A stretch of DNA of 32,762 nt, from the NCBI GenBank assembly GCA_904502245.1, contig CAJGDN010000005.1:1-32762 (forward strand). The letters run 5' to 3'. A program made the translations under genes and the position numbers. This DNA is from an uncultured Alphaproteobacteria bacterium. GTDB taxonomy: Bacteria > Pseudomonadota > Alphaproteobacteria > Rs-D84. The notes below the pieces were generated by a model. That model searched no databases. It was not told where the DNA came from and saw nothing but the letters and a program-made list of their open reading frames with translations. This document shows, piece after piece, positions 8,679 through 15,782 of the stretch (position 1 is its first letter; the number at the start of each line of letters is the position of its first letter).

Positions 8679-8709
8679 AAAATCCCCCGTCAGGGGATTT
8701 TTTTTTTTT
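8679..8709 (+). terminator. Terminator after parC
   Basis: AATCCCC (8681-8687) pairs with GGGGATT (8693-8699) around CGTCA, followed by a run of twelve T residues. Confidence 0.88.
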
Positions 8710-8718
8710 GCAAACTCC

Positions 8719-8748
8719 TTGACTTTTTTACATACATTGATATATACA
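8719..8748 (+). promoter_or_regulatory. Promoter of the structured leader / small RNA
   Basis: TTGACT (8719-8724) is followed by TATATA at 8741 (16-base spacer) or TATACA at 8743 (18-base spacer). The predicted start is about 8753-8756. Confidence 0.55.
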
Positions 8749-8752
8749 TATA

Positions 8753-8930
8753 TACAAACTTTGGTTCCCTGGGAACGGGGCGGGCTGTCGAATTATAAAC
8801 GATAAGTCGGGGCATTTGATTAGTCAATTTGTCTGAATGTACGTCATGATTTTCTGTTACATGACGAACCAATCAAAACAAATAAAAATAATACATTTAC
8901 ACCCCGGTGCATATTTTATATACACCAACC
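8753..8930 (+). ncRNA. Structured 5' leader or small RNA, unidentified
   Basis: About 190 bases between the promoter and the next start codon carry several self-complementary elements. GTTCC/GGAAC forms a tight hairpin at about 8764-8776. CGTCATG (8842-8848) pairs with CATGACG (8860-8866). TTGGTTC near 8761 can pair with GAACCAA near 8866-8872, closing the whole. A separate near-palindrome (GGTG, ATAT, TTT, ATAT, CACC) at 8906-8926 sits just before the ribosome binding site. I do not recognise a known riboswitch. It could be a cis-regulatory leader or an independent sRNA; no poly-T terminator marks a 3' end. Confidence 0.35.
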
Positions 8931-8942
8931 AAAGGACGAATA

Positions 8943-9557
8943 ATGAAACTTAGAATAACTGTACCATTTTTAATTTATGCGCTTGCACTGATTCCAACAC
9001 CAACAAATATGGAAGACAAAGATACAAAGCCATTGATACCAAACAAAAAAAACACATACACGGAAACAAAAAAAGCACCAGCTGTAAAATATGGGCACGC
9101 ATCAGGATATGATGTGGTTTATGTCTTTGACGACAGCACAAAAATAACACGAAGCGGCGGGTCACGCGCATGGCGAAATTCAAACCCCGGGAACCTGAGA
9201 TACACAGAAAAGACACGCCAGGATGGCGCAATCGGTCACGCAGGAGGTTTCGCAATATTCCCTGACGAAGAAACAGGAATCAAGGCGTTACAAGAATTAT
9301 TAAAATCAGATACATATAAAAAACTGAGCATTGCAGAGGCAATTATGCGTTACGCACCACCACATGAAAACGATACACAGCAATATAAAAAACAATTACA
9401 AAAAATGACCGGATTAGACATAAGAACAAAAATAGACAGCCTGAACCCCGAACAGTTTGGCAAGGTAATGAAAGCAATTTGTGTTCTGGAAGGTTGGAAA
9501 ACAGGAACAGAAATTAAAAATAATTTAAAAAATCCTGCAAAACAACGAACAATCTAA
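8943..9557 (+). CDS. Secreted or anchored NPGN-motif domain protein
   Basis: Encodes 204 residues. The ATG at 8943 is preferred over a GTG at 8907 because AAAGGA lies 7 bases before it and a hydrophobic N-terminal segment (MKLRITVPFLIYALALIPTP) then begins the protein. A Lys/Pro-rich linker leads to a domain (about residues 60-190) with GGSRAWRNSNPGNLRY, AIGHAGGFAIFPDEETGIKA and MRYAPPHENDT. The same domain ends the protein at 11146-12147. Similar sequences are sometimes annotated as RtxA-like structural protein in phages and proteobacteria, but I know of no proven activity. It may act in the periplasm, perhaps at the cell wall. It is followed by a bidirectional terminator. Confidence 0.75.
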   Translation: MKLRITVPFLIYALALIPTPTNMEDKDTKPLIPNKKNTYTETKKAPAVKYGHASGYDVVYVFDDSTKITRSGGSRAWRNSNPGNLRYTEKTRQDGAIGHAGGFAIFPDEETGIKALQELLKSDTYKKLSIAEAIMRYAPPHENDTQQYKKQLQKMTGLDIRTKIDSLNPEQFGKVMKAICVLEGWKTGTEIKNNLKNPAKQRTI

Positions 9558-9582
9558 AAAACCGCCATCAGGCGGTTTTTTA
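9556..9582. terminator. Bidirectional terminator between convergent genes
   Basis: AAAAAACCGCC and GGCGGTTTTTT pair around ATCA. A-run and T-run flanks serve both strands. It lies between the NPGN gene and zapA and overlaps the zapA stop. Confidence 0.88.
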
Positions 9583-9858
9583 CTGGGAAATCTTGTGCTT
9601 TATTTCACGAATACGTGCCAAAATCTCGCGCAAATCAGCCTCGGTCGCGACGGGCGCAGGTCGTCCCTGGATTTCATCCGCCAAAACGATACACAATGTT
9701 GCCAACAACGCACTTTCTGGCAAAGGACCAATTTTATCCAAAATTTGTCGAGCACGACTGTCCACCATTTTTCCCAGTTCTATTAATCGCGCTTCTTGCC
9801 CGTCTTCACAACCCATAGGATAATTTTTATTTACAATCGGTATGGAAACAACACTCAT
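9580..9858 (-). CDS. zapA: Cell division protein ZapA
   Basis: Encodes 92 residues. ZapA is a small coiled-coil protein that cross-links FtsZ filaments and focuses the Z-ring at mid-cell. The family signature is clear: VSIPIVNKNYPMGCEDGQEARLIEL, read in two parts as the N-terminal strand motif and CEDGQE, then the helical LATLCIVLADEIQ and a charged C-terminal helix. Length is typical. Its start overlaps the stop of the upstream gene by four bases (ATGA), so translation is coupled with the small coiled-coil gene. In many proteobacteria 6S RNA lies downstream of zapA; here a terminator and a convergent gene follow instead. Confidence 0.9.
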   Translation of the reverse strand: MSVVSIPIVNKNYPMGCEDGQEARLIELGKMVDSRARQILDKIGPLPESALLATLCIVLADEIQGRPAPVATEADLREILARIREIKHKISQ

Positions 9859-10067
9859 TTTTTTAACTTCTTTAATATAGATATGGATTTATCAATCATG
9901 TCTGTGGCACGCGCATTTTTATCACGCAAAGAACGAACCTGTTCCGTTAATATTGCCACCTCTAAATCTGTTTGCTTGCCCGCATGAATTGCAGTGCCAC
10001 GAAGACGGGCGGCTGCCTCTTCCAGATGGGCCAATTCTTGGAATATTTGTTGTTTTAAATCTGCCAT
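9855..10067 (-). CDS. ZauP-like small coiled-coil protein, ZapA partner
   Basis: Encodes 70 residues that are almost entirely helical, with heptad-like leucine/alanine spacing (IFQELAHLEEAAARLRG, then LTEQVRSLRDK) and a C-terminal ISILKKLKK. In Caulobacter a similar small coiled-coil gene directly upstream of zapA encodes ZauP, which acts with ZapA to order the Z-ring. The position, 4-base overlap and coiled-coil nature support that role here. Sequence conservation in such short coiled coils is weak, so the assignment rests mainly on context. Confidence 0.7.
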   Translation of the reverse strand: MADLKQQIFQELAHLEEAAARLRGTAIHAGKQTDLEVAILTEQVRSLRDKNARATDMIDKSISILKKLKK

Positions 10068-10113
10068 AATTACAGTTTAAGATATTTTTTACATGCGTTC
10101 AACCCTAAAATGT

Positions 10114-10121
10114 GATATAAT
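10114..10121 (+). promoter_or_regulatory. Extended -10 promoter of the acidic-protein operon
   Basis: TGATATAAT contains a consensus -10 box (10116-10121) with an upstream TG. No good -35 hexamer is present. Transcription would begin near 10128, about 23 bases before the ATG. Confidence 0.55.
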
Positions 10122-10150
10122 GGGGTCACGTACTGTGGGGGATGACTTAA

Positions 10151-11143
10151 ATGAAAACAAAAATAATCTATATTTCTGGGAACGAAGTGTTTGAAATGTC
10201 TGAAATCCGTGCTGCATTTGACGAAGTGCGCAGCGCATTAGGATTGGATAACGATACAATTCTGTTTGGCGTTCCGGTAGATAGCGATAACGCATTGGAA
10301 TCAACAGAAACAATTGAAATGAATCAGACTGAAACCGTCTGTACGGTTGTAGATAAAGAAACAGACACAGAACAAAATATCGAAGAACCCCAGATTCAAC
10401 CCCAAGAAATAATAGAAAATGAAGTTTGTGAAGAAAATTTCACAGAATCACCAGAAATTGAAGACACTGTTGACACCACAGGAGATTTTATAGAAACAAT
10501 CGAACCAACAGTAAAAGAAGAAGAAAAAATTATTCCAATATTATCAGTCTTGGCAATTAATCAGAACCCAGAATCAGAAGCTGATGAAACAGATACTGTT
10601 GTAGATGATGAAAAATGTGATGAAGCGATTGTTTCTGATCAGATTTCAGCAAACACTGAAACAGGTGCAATTATTTCTGCACAAGAAAGTCAAAATAACA
10701 CAGCAGAAACAGCAGACAACATTGAAAAAATATCAATTGGCGATATGATTGATGAAGCGCCTGTTGCACACGAAGAAAAAACACTGGAACAGTTGTTGGA
10801 AAGCATGACACCACTGCGTGAAGACGCAGAACATAGCGTCCAGGATTTTTCTGAAGATGTCCCAACAGAAACCTTTGACATGGATATGAATGATACAGAT
10901 GCAACACTGGCACAATTGGCATCTGAATTTGCAGAAAATGAAGATAAAATTGTTACAACCTCTGTTAAGGCAGAACCACAGGGAAAAATTGGAAAACTGA
11001 AAAATATTTTACCTTTTAAAAAAGCAAAGCGTGATGATGGCGGATTAATGGGCGACCTGTTTGGTTGGGCAGGAATCGCTGCGAATGATGATGACTTTAC
11101 AATGCCAGGATTCTTTACAGGGGCAAAAAAACAAGGCGCATAG
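10151..11143 (+). CDS. Acidic, mostly disordered protein of unknown function
   Basis: Encodes 330 residues. A short ordered N terminus (KTKIIYISGNEVFEMSEI through FDEVRSALGLDNDTILFGVP, about residues 2-42) leads into some 230 residues dominated by Glu, Asp, Thr and Asn with little hydrophobic content, probably disordered. The C terminus is different: a basic stretch (KLKNILPFKKAKR, about 278-290) and then LMGDLFGWAGIAANDD, which could be a docking helix. No signal peptide or membrane segment is visible, so it is likely cytoplasmic. It is the first gene of a three-gene operon with the membrane NPGN protein and diverges from zauP-like/zapA. I do not recognise the family. The GGGGGA before the ATG is a strong ribosome binding site. 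Confidence 0.7.
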   Translation: MKTKIIYISGNEVFEMSEIRAAFDEVRSALGLDNDTILFGVPVDSDNALESTETIEMNQTETVCTVVDKETDTEQNIEEPQIQPQEIIENEVCEENFTESPEIEDTVDTTGDFIETIEPTVKEEEKIIPILSVLAINQNPESEADETDTVVDDEKCDEAIVSDQISANTETGAIISAQESQNNTAETADNIEKISIGDMIDEAPVAHEEKTLEQLLESMTPLREDAEHSVQDFSEDVPTETFDMDMNDTDATLAQLASEFAENEDKIVTTSVKAEPQGKIGKLKNILPFKKAKRDDGGLMGDLFGWAGIAANDDDFTMPGFFTGAKKQGA

Positions 11144-11145
11144 TA

Positions 11146-12147
11146 ATGGAGACAAATCAGTTTCTATCAAACGCTTTTAGATTATTGAATAATTCCGGAT
11201 TCCACAACCTGCGTGCGGATTCGGAATTTATATATATGGAAGATCCTTCGTGTATATTGCGCGCTTTTGAAACATTTATTGAATACGCCTGGATTGCAAT
11301 TGCATTTTTAACAGGGTTGTTAATCTTTGGGTGGGGCATATCCATGATAAGAGGCGCAAAATACGATAATATATTTGTTAATTTGCGCAATCTGATATTG
11401 ATATTTGCAGGATTAACCCTGACAAAACCTGTTATTAACATGATTTATGGACAAGATTTATTTGCACGTGCATGCCGTACCATCAAGGTTTCACGTGATG
11501 AAGTGCAAAAATTAGTAGATGCACAATTTTCTAAATTAAAAAAATACGACCAGTTTAAACTGTACGAAGATTTAATAATTCAGGATTCTGGTGCAACAAT
11601 AGAGATAGCACAAAATGAAGAAATTATTAATTCACCCGTAGAGATAATAAATAAACCAACAGAAGACAAACAAACAACAAACCCAACTATTAATGTCGCC
11701 AGTTTGGCAATAAATGCCAGCGAATCAGGCAAAGATGTTATATACAATATGCCAGATGGCAGTCGCATAAAACGCAGTGGCGGAACACGCGCATGGAGAA
11801 ATTCAAACCCAGGAAACATAAGATATTCTAAGTTTTCGCAAAAAGTTGGCGCAATCGGCCAAGCAGGCGGTTTTGCAGTCTTTCCAGACGAAGCAACCGG
11901 CATGTATGCAATCGAAGCACTGTTGCGTACAGACAGTTATAATAAATTGACCGTAGCAGGCGCTATCAGCCGGTATGCACCACCGTCTGAAAATGATACG
12001 GCCGCCTATCACAGAAATATAGAAAGACTGACCGGGTTATCTATTAACAAAAGAATGGCAGATTTATCAGCATCTGAATTAACACAAGTTGCCAAAGCAA
12101 TACGCCAAATCGAAGGCTGGAAAGAAGGCACAACACAAAGGATATAA
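11146..12147 (+). CDS. Membrane-anchored NPGN-motif domain protein
   Basis: Encodes 333 residues. Two predicted membrane helices occupy about residues 45-68 (YAWIAIAFLTGLLIFGWGI) and 78-98 (LILIFAGLTLTKPVINMIYG). A helical Lys/Asp-rich segment and an Asn/Thr-rich linker follow. The C-terminal domain (about 200-330) has GGTRAWRNSNPGNIRY, AIGQAGGFAVFPDEATGM and SRYAPPSENDT, and is clearly paralogous to the domain of the protein at 8943-9557. The two-helix N terminus loosely recalls small type IV secretion membrane proteins, but this is not enough to assign one. The start is two bases after the upstream stop, so expression is coupled. The biochemical role is unknown. Confidence 0.72.
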   Translation: METNQFLSNAFRLLNNSGFHNLRADSEFIYMEDPSCILRAFETFIEYAWIAIAFLTGLLIFGWGISMIRGAKYDNIFVNLRNLILIFAGLTLTKPVINMIYGQDLFARACRTIKVSRDEVQKLVDAQFSKLKKYDQFKLYEDLIIQDSGATIEIAQNEEIINSPVEIINKPTEDKQTTNPTINVASLAINASESGKDVIYNMPDGSRIKRSGGTRAWRNSNPGNIRYSKFSQKVGAIGQAGGFAVFPDEATGMYAIEALLRTDSYNKLTVAGAISRYAPPSENDTAAYHRNIERLTGLSINKRMADLSASELTQVAKAIRQIEGWKEGTTQRI

Positions 12148-12150
12148 GTT

Positions 12151-12777
12151 ATGAAATCTGAACGCGGCGGTATTGCGCTGAATTTAACACTGATAGTTTT
12201 AATTGCAGCACTGTGCGCTTTGGGGTATATGTTGTGGGCACGCCAATCTTCAAATAATACAGCCCAGGGCACAAATATGTCTGGGGAATTTAACTTGTCA
12301 AAACAAAACAAGCAATCAGAGACGTACGTTTTTTCAGATGGACTGGGGACCGCTGAATCTGTTAAAACAGACAATCCAGATGAAACAGGCGCAGGTGTGG
12401 TAAAAACAGAGATTTTTAACATCGATTTAAACAACGACAAAATTCCTGACAGAATAACAAAAGAACGGCACGAAACTGGCACTGCGCATTTTTGGGATGA
12501 ATATAAAATCGAAATAAATCAAAACGGTCGATATAAAAATATAACACCAGATGGGTTCCGCACAACAGTTGGTGCAGAATGCGCATTGCAGAAATTACAA
12601 TTTAAATTCAAACCGAAATTTCAAGTCGTAAAAATATCACGCCCGTGGCGCGATTCTTGGGATGCCCCCAGCATGGCAACACGTACAGTTTACACATTGA
12701 AAGACAATAAGATGATTGCAGGCACACCAGAAAAAATGGGCACAGTTTGTGACGTTGCAGAATTATTTAAAAAATGA
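12151..12777 (+). CDS. Single-pass membrane protein of unknown function
   Basis: Encodes 208 residues. One N-terminal membrane helix (about residues 8-28, IALNLTLIVLIAALCALGYM) is preceded by MKSERGG, giving a likely periplasmic body. A 60-residue polar linker leads to a globular domain with DLNNDKIPDRIT, an Asp-rich loop like those that bind calcium in EF-hand or FG-GAP proteins. Two cysteines (near residues 149 and 200) could form a disulfide. It starts three bases after the upstream gene and is the last gene of the operon. Its 3' end overlaps the convergent radC gene by 15 bases. I do not recognise the family. Confidence 0.68.
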   Translation: MKSERGGIALNLTLIVLIAALCALGYMLWARQSSNNTAQGTNMSGEFNLSKQNKQSETYVFSDGLGTAESVKTDNPDETGAGVVKTEIFNIDLNNDKIPDRITKERHETGTAHFWDEYKIEINQNGRYKNITPDGFRTTVGAECALQKLQFKFKPKFQVVKISRPWRDSWDAPSMATRTVYTLKDNKMIAGTPEKMGTVCDVAELFKK

Positions 12778-13464
12778 TGATTTGTTTAAAAATGGTGTTG
12801 CGCGCATAGAATGAACGACACCATTTGATGCAACAACAAAATGATCAACCAGACTGATACCAAACATATTTAAACAGTTCTCAATCAATGATGTAGTTTC
12901 TGCATCGTCATAGGAAAAACTGTTATCTGATACAGGATGATTATGCACCAATATAACACTAACTGCATTTATGCTTAATGCCTGGCGGGCAACTTCGCGT
13001 GGGTATACATCTGCCTGATTAAACGTTCCACGATTATGTACTTCGTGCATAATCAGACGAGAATTACCATCCAGATATAAAACATGAAATTCTTCAACAG
13101 GTTTACCTGCAACCAATGCGCGACAATAATCACGAATAAATTTATCGTCAGACAGATATTGTCCTTTTTCTGCACGTTCCTGGTACGATACAAGTGATAA
13201 CTGATGAAACAATTTTATTATGGTCGCAACACCAGGCCCAACACCCGGAACACGCAGCAGTTCTTCGTATGGTGCACATAAAACAAAATAGACACCACCA
13301 AAACGCTGAATCAATGTACGTGCCAACGGTCGAACATCACGTCGCGGAATCGCATAAGTTAACAGTAATTCTAGCTTTTCATAACCCGCCAGTTTACCGT
13401 TCAACAATTTTTGCTTTAGGCGATCGCGATGACCATTATGAAAAAGTTCATCAGATTTTGACAT
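12763..13464 (-). CDS. radC: RadC/JAB-domain family protein
   Basis: Encodes 233 residues. The N terminus carries a helix-hairpin-helix-like region (LLRVPGVGPGVATIIKL, about 69-85). The C-terminal JAB/MPN domain has an intact metal motif HxHx7Sx2D: H174, H176, S184, D187. RadC proteins resemble metalloproteases of the JAMM type; despite the name, a repair role is unproven, and they often occur with mobile DNA or natural competence genes. Here it is the last gene of lptE-holA-map-radC, eight bases after map. Length is typical of chromosomal RadC. Confidence 0.9.
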   Translation of the reverse strand: MSKSDELFHNGHRDRLKQKLLNGKLAGYEKLELLLTYAIPRRDVRPLARTLIQRFGGVYFVLCAPYEELLRVPGVGPGVATIIKLFHQLSLVSYQERAEKGQYLSDDKFIRDYCRALVAGKPVEEFHVLYLDGNSRLIMHEVHNRGTFNQADVYPREVARQALSINAVSVILVHNHPVSDNSFSYDDAETTSLIENCLNMFGISLVDHFVVASNGVVHSMRATPFLNKSSFFK

Positions 13465-13472
13465 TGATGTTT

Positions 13473-14234
13473 TTATATCATCTTTTCAGTAAATATTATC
13501 GCACCATCTTCGGTAATCCCGATTGTATGTTCCCACTGTGCAGACAATCCCCCATCAACCGTGCGCGCCGTCCAGCCGTCTTCATCAATTTTGCATTCAG
13601 CAGAACCTGTGTTTATCATTGGTTCAATTGTAAATACCAGACCCGGAACCATCTTAACCCGATCCCAACGCTTGTCATAAAAATGGTATATCTGGGGGTC
13701 ATCATGCATAACCTTGCCAATACCATGACCAACAAAATCACGCGATATTGAAAACCCGTGTGGTTTTACAACCGCTTCTATCGTTTTACCAATTTCAGAC
13801 AGTGGCACACCCGGCGCACAGATAGAAATCGCTGCATTCAAAGCGTCTTGGCATACATTAACCAATTTCTGCGCCTGGGGCGAAACACGACCAATCGTAA
13901 ACATACGTGATGCATCACCATGAAATCCTTTGTATTCCGCTGTCAAATCAACGTTAACAATATCGCCATCTTTTAATATAACATCATCGCTGGGGATTCC
14001 ATGTACAATAACATCATTTACAGATGTACATATGTGTTTTGGATAACCTTGGTATCCTAAATCAGATGAACGAGCACCGTTTTCTTTTAAAAACGCAGCA
14101 ACCATTCGGTCAATTTCCCCTGTCGAAATACCAGCGCGAATATGCGGTGATATAAAATCAAAACAACGTGCAACAATATCGCCAGCGGCACGAAGACGCT
14201 TGAAATCTTTTGGCGCATATACAGATGATAACAT
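13473..14234 (-). CDS. map: Type I methionine aminopeptidase
   Basis: Encodes 253 residues of the enzyme that removes the initiator methionine from new proteins. All metal and catalytic residues of the pita-bread fold are in place: H78 in VIVHGIP, D96 and D107 in VNVDLTAEYKGFHGDASR, H170 in FVGHGIG, E204 in FTIEPM and E235 in WEHT. Length matches the 264-residue E. coli enzyme, without an N-terminal zinc-finger extension. AAGGA precedes the ATG. It lies three bases after holA. Placement with holA and radC is not the usual rpsB or secY context, but the operon spacing is tight. Confidence 0.96.
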   Translation of the reverse strand: MLSSVYAPKDFKRLRAAGDIVARCFDFISPHIRAGISTGEIDRMVAAFLKENGARSSDLGYQGYPKHICTSVNDVIVHGIPSDDVILKDGDIVNVDLTAEYKGFHGDASRMFTIGRVSPQAQKLVNVCQDALNAAISICAPGVPLSEIGKTIEAVVKPHGFSISRDFVGHGIGKVMHDDPQIYHFYDKRWDRVKMVPGLVFTIEPMINTGSAECKIDEDGWTARTVDGGLSAQWEHTIGITEDGAIIFTEKMI

Positions 14235-14237
14235 TAT

Positions 14238-15227
14238 TTATTTCCTTCTTTTTGTAGCCAATTTAGCAGAACGCATCGCCAACTTTAACGCAAAGTCACG
14301 TAATAAAACTTCGCCTGGCATGCCTGTTGTACGTAATTGCCGTTCCAATTCATTCAGACGCATAAGAACAGCCGTTATTTCAGATTCAGGCCAAATCTTA
14401 ATCGCAATCTTAAACTTTTCTTCTACTTTCCAAAACAGACGCGGCAACTGACCGTTGACAACCGCGTTTTGTAATTTCTTGAAATGACCGTCCAGCATGC
14501 GAACCAACATATTTGGTTCCTTGTTATCATACAGCAATCTGTCCAGTGCCATCATTGTTTGCTGAATAAGCCCCGATGTCAACGAATACAAAAAATCATC
14601 AATATCAGCAGCACCCGTATCAGGCAAACATTTTTCAACATCTGATAATTCAACAACACGTTTATCATCAACATACAGCGCAATCTTGCGCAGGAAGCCA
14701 CGTGTTATGCCACGATCACTGCCAAGATGCGCAAGCATATACGCCATTGCATCGGGGGTTATTTGCTGAATACCAGATGATGCAGACAATTCATTTCTTA
14801 TCAGCGTGGTTAATGTTTTCGCATCGTCCATATAACATGGCAATGCAGCCATATCTTCAGCCCCTTCGAACAGTGAACGCAGACCGCCCCCCGCACGCAA
14901 ATCACCACCAGAAACAACCACCATTGCACACAGACCACTGTGCGACACCAAATCCGAAACAAATTTGGCGTCAGAATCACCCGCATTGGATATAATGACC
15001 ATCTTTTGCCCACCAAACATTGATGGGGTGCATGCCTCGGCATATATCAAATCTTGTTTTTCACGCAGGTTATCAGAATCAACCGTTAACAAGTTGTCTT
15101 TGTCAACGCCCAGTTTTTTTATCGCCGCCGTGCAATATTCATCAATCTGGCCAGAATCCGGACCATAAATTAGTACAGCACGGATTTTTTCGATACCCGT
15201 TTTAAAATCAGAATCACGCCATTTCAT
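14238..15227 (-). CDS. holA: DNA polymerase III subunit delta
   Basis: Encodes 329 residues. HolA is the clamp-loader wrench that opens the beta sliding clamp. The N terminus has the family's AVLIYGPDSGQI segment (degenerate nucleotide-binding loop), and the middle has KMVIISNAGDSD and the helical lid region YMLAHLGSDRGITRGFLRKI, read in two parts. The collar domain has MLVRMLDGHFKKL. Coding directly after lptE is a common proteobacterial arrangement, usually leuS-lptE-holA; here leuS is absent. The start overlaps the lptE stop by one base. Confidence 0.9.
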   Translation of the reverse strand: MKWRDSDFKTGIEKIRAVLIYGPDSGQIDEYCTAAIKKLGVDKDNLLTVDSDNLREKQDLIYAEACTPSMFGGQKMVIISNAGDSDAKFVSDLVSHSGLCAMVVVSGGDLRAGGGLRSLFEGAEDMAALPCYMDDAKTLTTLIRNELSASSGIQQITPDAMAYMLAHLGSDRGITRGFLRKIALYVDDKRVVELSDVEKCLPDTGAADIDDFLYSLTSGLIQQTMMALDRLLYDNKEPNMLVRMLDGHFKKLQNAVVNGQLPRLFWKVEEKFKIAIKIWPESEITAVLMRLNELERQLRTTGMPGEVLLRDFALKLAMRSAKLATKRRK

Positions 15228-15712
15228 TATTTTCCCGCGCCTGCGTTTTTGTGTGAATGTTTATATGTTTCCGCAATCGCGCGGGCACTGATTTTTTCCG
15301 CCAATACGCGTATCGCATTTTGAACCGCATTGTTATAGGACGCATTAGACGCAACCAAATAACGCACAAATGTATATGATTCTGCTGCGCGTTCTGAACC
15401 AGATGCAATTTGTTCATCGCCATGTAATAATGCATAGGATGCCGTCAGGGATATTTCCTGCCAGGTGGCATCACCTGTTCTTTCCAGCGCCTTGTACTGG
15501 GTCACAGGTTCGTTTAATTTTACATTTAACGTATATGTTGCACCAGGTTCACGCTGGCCACCAAAGCGCGCCCATAACGCATTGCGCAAATCAATCCCGT
15601 TAATTCCAGAAATTGGCGAAACATAAATATCTGTGTCTGTGCCAGAAAACATCGGTTTAAAACCGCATGCAGATGTTAACAGCAACGATATGATTATTAA
15701 AATTTTTTTCAT
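15227..15712 (-). CDS. lptE: LPS-assembly lipoprotein LptE-like
   Basis: Encodes 161 residues. The signal sequence ends in a lipobox (LTSAC), so C16 is the likely lipidated cysteine. It is followed by GFKPMF, the usual start of mature LptE. LptE plugs the LptD barrel and helps deliver LPS to the outer leaflet. The body has the weakly conserved strand-helix pattern of alphaproteobacterial LptE and a Lys/His-rich end. Placement before holA strongly supports the call. It is the promoter-proximal gene of the four-gene operon. Confidence 0.85.
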   Translation of the reverse strand: MKKILIIISLLLTSACGFKPMFSGTDTDIYVSPISGINGIDLRNALWARFGGQREPGATYTLNVKLNEPVTQYKALERTGDATWQEISLTASYALLHGDEQIASGSERAAESYTFVRYLVASNASYNNAVQNAIRVLAEKISARAIAETYKHSHKNAGAGK

Positions 15713-15732
15713 ACACTAACCTGTTTTTCCTG

Positions 15733-15776
15733 TTGCATTTTATTTGTATATTACCTAGACTTTTTATAAATCGCAA
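15733..15776. promoter_or_regulatory. Overlapping divergent promoters (lptE operon and Cys-repeat protein)
   Basis: Plus strand: TTGCAT (15733-15738), a 17-base spacer and TAGACT (15756-15761). Minus strand: TTGCGA (15776-15771), a 17-base spacer and TAATAT (15753-15748). The two core promoters overlap physically, so polymerase can probably occupy only one at a time. Confidence 0.5.
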
Positions 15777-15782
15777 GGGGGA

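Noticed and set aside
8753..8930. 6S RNA or a permuted tmRNA piece.
   Set aside because: No long 6S-type hairpin with a central bubble, no tmRNA tag or acceptor sequence, and the strand and position relative to zapA are wrong for the usual 6S context.
11146..11500. Type IV secretion VirB2- or VirB6-like identity for the N-terminal two-helix module.
   Set aside because: The resemblance is only two hydrophobic helices, and no other secretion genes are in the window.
13194..13751. A 185-residue plus-strand ORF.
   Set aside because: It is antisense to radC and map, both of which have intact catalytic motifs.
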